Of a stretch of DNA of 64,000 nucleotides, positions 63,157 through 64,000 are shown piece after piece. This DNA is from Streptomyces roseolus. GTDB taxonomy: Bacteria > Actinomycetota > Actinomycetes > Streptomycetales > Streptomycetaceae. Position numbers and translations under genes: made by a program. The stretch is from positions 215,068-279,067 of the forward strand of contig NZ_BMTV01000009.1 of the NCBI RefSeq assembly GCF_014649855.1, given 5' to 3'. The notes under the pieces are model-generated. The model worked only from the letters and a program-made list of their open reading frames with translations, had not been told where the DNA came from and searched no databases. How positions within the stretch are numbered: the stretch's first letter is position 1; every line of letters begins with the position of its first letter.

Positions 63157-63657
63157 ATGGCAAGCAGACTCACCAACCAGGCGACCGACGCCGCCCCGGA
63201 TCTCTTTCCGGGCACGGGCCGGCACCGCACCATGCTCTTCCCCCGCCGTCGGACCACGCCGCGTACTTCTCGCGACTTCGTCGCCGCCACGCTGACCGAA
63301 TGGGGTGAGACGAGCCGCCTCGACGACATGCGGCTGTGCACCTCGGAGCTCGTCACCAACGCGGTACTGCACGGGGCGCCCGTGGGCCGCCTCGTCCTCG
63401 TACGCGTCGAATCCCTTGACGCGGAGCTGCGGATCGAGGTCCACGACAGCGGCGAGAAGAGGCCGACGAAGCGCGTTCCCGAGGAGTCCGCCGTCGATGG
63501 CCGCGGTCTGCTGATCGTCGCCGCGACCGCCGACAGCTGGGGCGTGAAGGAGCGGACGGGCCCCGGAAAGTGCGTCTGGGCCGCATTCGACCGTGCCAAG
63601 AACAGGGCCGCTCCCCTGCCGCCCCACACCACCGGCCCCCAGGGAGACACCTCGTGA
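63157..63657 (+). CDS. RsbW-like ATP-binding protein (HATPase_c_2)
   Basis: 166 residues with the small GHKL fold of anti-sigma-factor kinases: N box 'CTSELVTNAVLHGAP' near 60, G1 'VHDSGEKRPTKR' near 95 and G2 'GRGLLIVAATADSWGV' near 118. Streptomyces has many such proteins paired with regulators. The start used is ATG at 63157; a TTG at 63145 adds four residues. No Shine-Dalgarno is visible. The stop overlaps the next gene (GTGA), so translation is coupled to the HIGH-motif gene. Confidence 0.82.
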   Translation: MASRLTNQATDAAPDLFPGTGRHRTMLFPRRRTTPRTSRDFVAATLTEWGETSRLDDMRLCTSELVTNAVLHGAPVGRLVLVRVESLDAELRIEVHDSGEKRPTKRVPEESAVDGRGLLIVAATADSWGVKERTGPGKCVWAAFDRAKNRAAPLPPHTTGPQGDTS

Positions 63658-63930
63658 CCACGCATCCCGTCTCGCCGAACACCGTTCTCGCCAACGCCCT
63701 CCACCACGCCGAGGACGTCCTGACCCCGCGCATCCTGGCTGCCCCGCCCGAGCGGATCGTGTTGGTCGTCGGCACCCAGATCAACGGCGCCCCGCACATC
63801 GGCACCTAGCTCGTACAATCCCTGGCCTTCGCCATGGCGGCCCGACTGCGCGACCGCTTCGGCCTCCCCGCCGAGGTGCTCTTCAGCGCCCTCGACAACG
63901 CCCCGTACGAGCTGGCCACCGACCCGGCTA
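63654..63930 (+). pseudogene. Class I aminoacyl-tRNA-synthetase-like (HIGH-motif) gene, stop codon and IS disrupted
   Basis: GTG at 63654 opens 'TTHPVSPNTVLANALHHAED' and 'ERIVLVVGTQINGAPHIGT', where 'PHIGT' resembles the nucleotide-binding HIGH motif of class I aminoacyl-tRNA synthetases and related nucleotidyltransferases. Codon 52 is TAG (63807-63809), but the same frame continues with good coding character: 'VQSLAFAMAARLRDRFGLPA' and 'VLFSALDNAPYELATDP'. At 63930 the reading frame is cut by the end of an IS-like element. The truncated product would lack most of the fold. The original gene was probably third in a coupled ATPase/synthetase-like unit. Confidence 0.5.
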
Positions 63931-64000
63931 GGGTCTGTTGCGAAAGTGGATCTTGTTCGTTGATGATCACGTCCTGTGGGACGTGGGGATCTGACGAACG
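63931..64000 (+). mobile_element. Left end of an IS5-family-like insertion sequence
   Basis: Sequence from 63931 begins GGGTCTGTTGCGAAAGTGGA, a terminal repeat type I associate with actinobacterial IS5-family elements, directly abutting the interrupted gene at a CTA/CTAG site. A transposase start is visible at 63976: GTG GGA CGT GGG GAT CTG ACG AAC encodes 'VGRGDLTN', matching the usual N-terminus of these transposases (MGRGDLTNAEW). The element runs off the window, so the far end and target duplication cannot be checked. Confidence 0.65.
63976..64000 (+). CDS. IS5-like transposase, first codons only
   Basis: GTG at 63976 followed by codons for G-R-G-D-L-T-N before the window ends. This opening matches the N-terminus of IS5-family transposases found in Streptomyces. 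Only eight codons are present, so the call depends on the match plus the IS-like terminus 45 bp upstream. Confidence 0.5.

Noticed and set aside
63807..63809. TAG as a recoded (pyrrolysine-type) codon
   Set aside because: No recoding machinery or conserved context is known in Streptomyces, and the gene is also IS-disrupted; a mutation or read error is simpler.

Overview
The window is actinobacterial and almost certainly Streptomyces. G+C is very high with strong G/C bias at third codon positions. GTG and TTG starts and GTGA-type overlaps are frequent. Several lineage hallmarks are present: a conservon (cvnA-D), a one-polypeptide 2-oxoglutarate dehydrogenase/acyltransferase (Kgd type), nickel superoxide dismutase with its processing peptidase, a lon gene behind an HspR-type inverted repeat, and a DasR-like box before a chitin-type LPMO gene. 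Many genes have a -10-like hexamer only 6-7 nt before ATG and look leaderless.

Layout. (1) 1-7496: right end of an integrated island. A leftward operon encodes an HTH/N6-adenine methylase with an HsdS-like C-terminus, then HsdM and HsdS (running off the left edge). A TIGR04141/DUF6119-type gene is divergent from it across a perfect palindrome. The island ends at a 3' half copy of a tRNA-Arg(CCG) gene, flanked on its left by short direct repeats. (2) 7500-13000: chromosomal backbone with a PemK/MazF-like toxin, a secreted M4 metalloprotease and a wrecked NHEJ locus: a ku remnant, a LigD-polymerase remnant and a ligase remnant broken partly by short tandem duplications. (3) 13000-26850: HEAT-repeat protein, lipoprotein plus orphan sensor kinase, FtsW/RodA-PBP pair, two divergent diiron proteins with a TetR regulator, NlpC/P60 hydrolase, and a StyA-like flavoprotein. 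(4) 26960-31770: conservon cvnABCD. (5) 32100-41000: PP2C-like phosphatase, MarR regulator, GH25 lysozyme, LPMO, carboxylate-amine ligase, Lon, a frameshifted PNPOx-like gene and an emfourin-like lipoprotein. (6) 41100-58250: spermidine-synthase-like protein, an OmpR/kinase two-component pair, Kgd, small conserved proteins, a DUF4097-PadR operon, GH5 glycosidase, quinone-type oxidoreductase, malic enzyme and a polar amino-acid ABC importer. (7) 58400-64000: methyltransferase, CGNR protein, sodX/sodN, then an XRE-TPR regulator plus methyltransferase divergent from a small ATPase plus a broken HIGH-motif gene. The last is interrupted by the end of an IS5-like element at the right edge.

Together this is mostly core metabolism, envelope and signalling genes with one mobile defence island on the left and an IS insertion on the right. 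A recurring theme is short tandem-repeat arrays (12, 14, 17, 20 and about 30 bp) in gene-to-gene gaps, several running into stop codons. Functional calls rest on motif recognition from the translated sequence; no database search was run.
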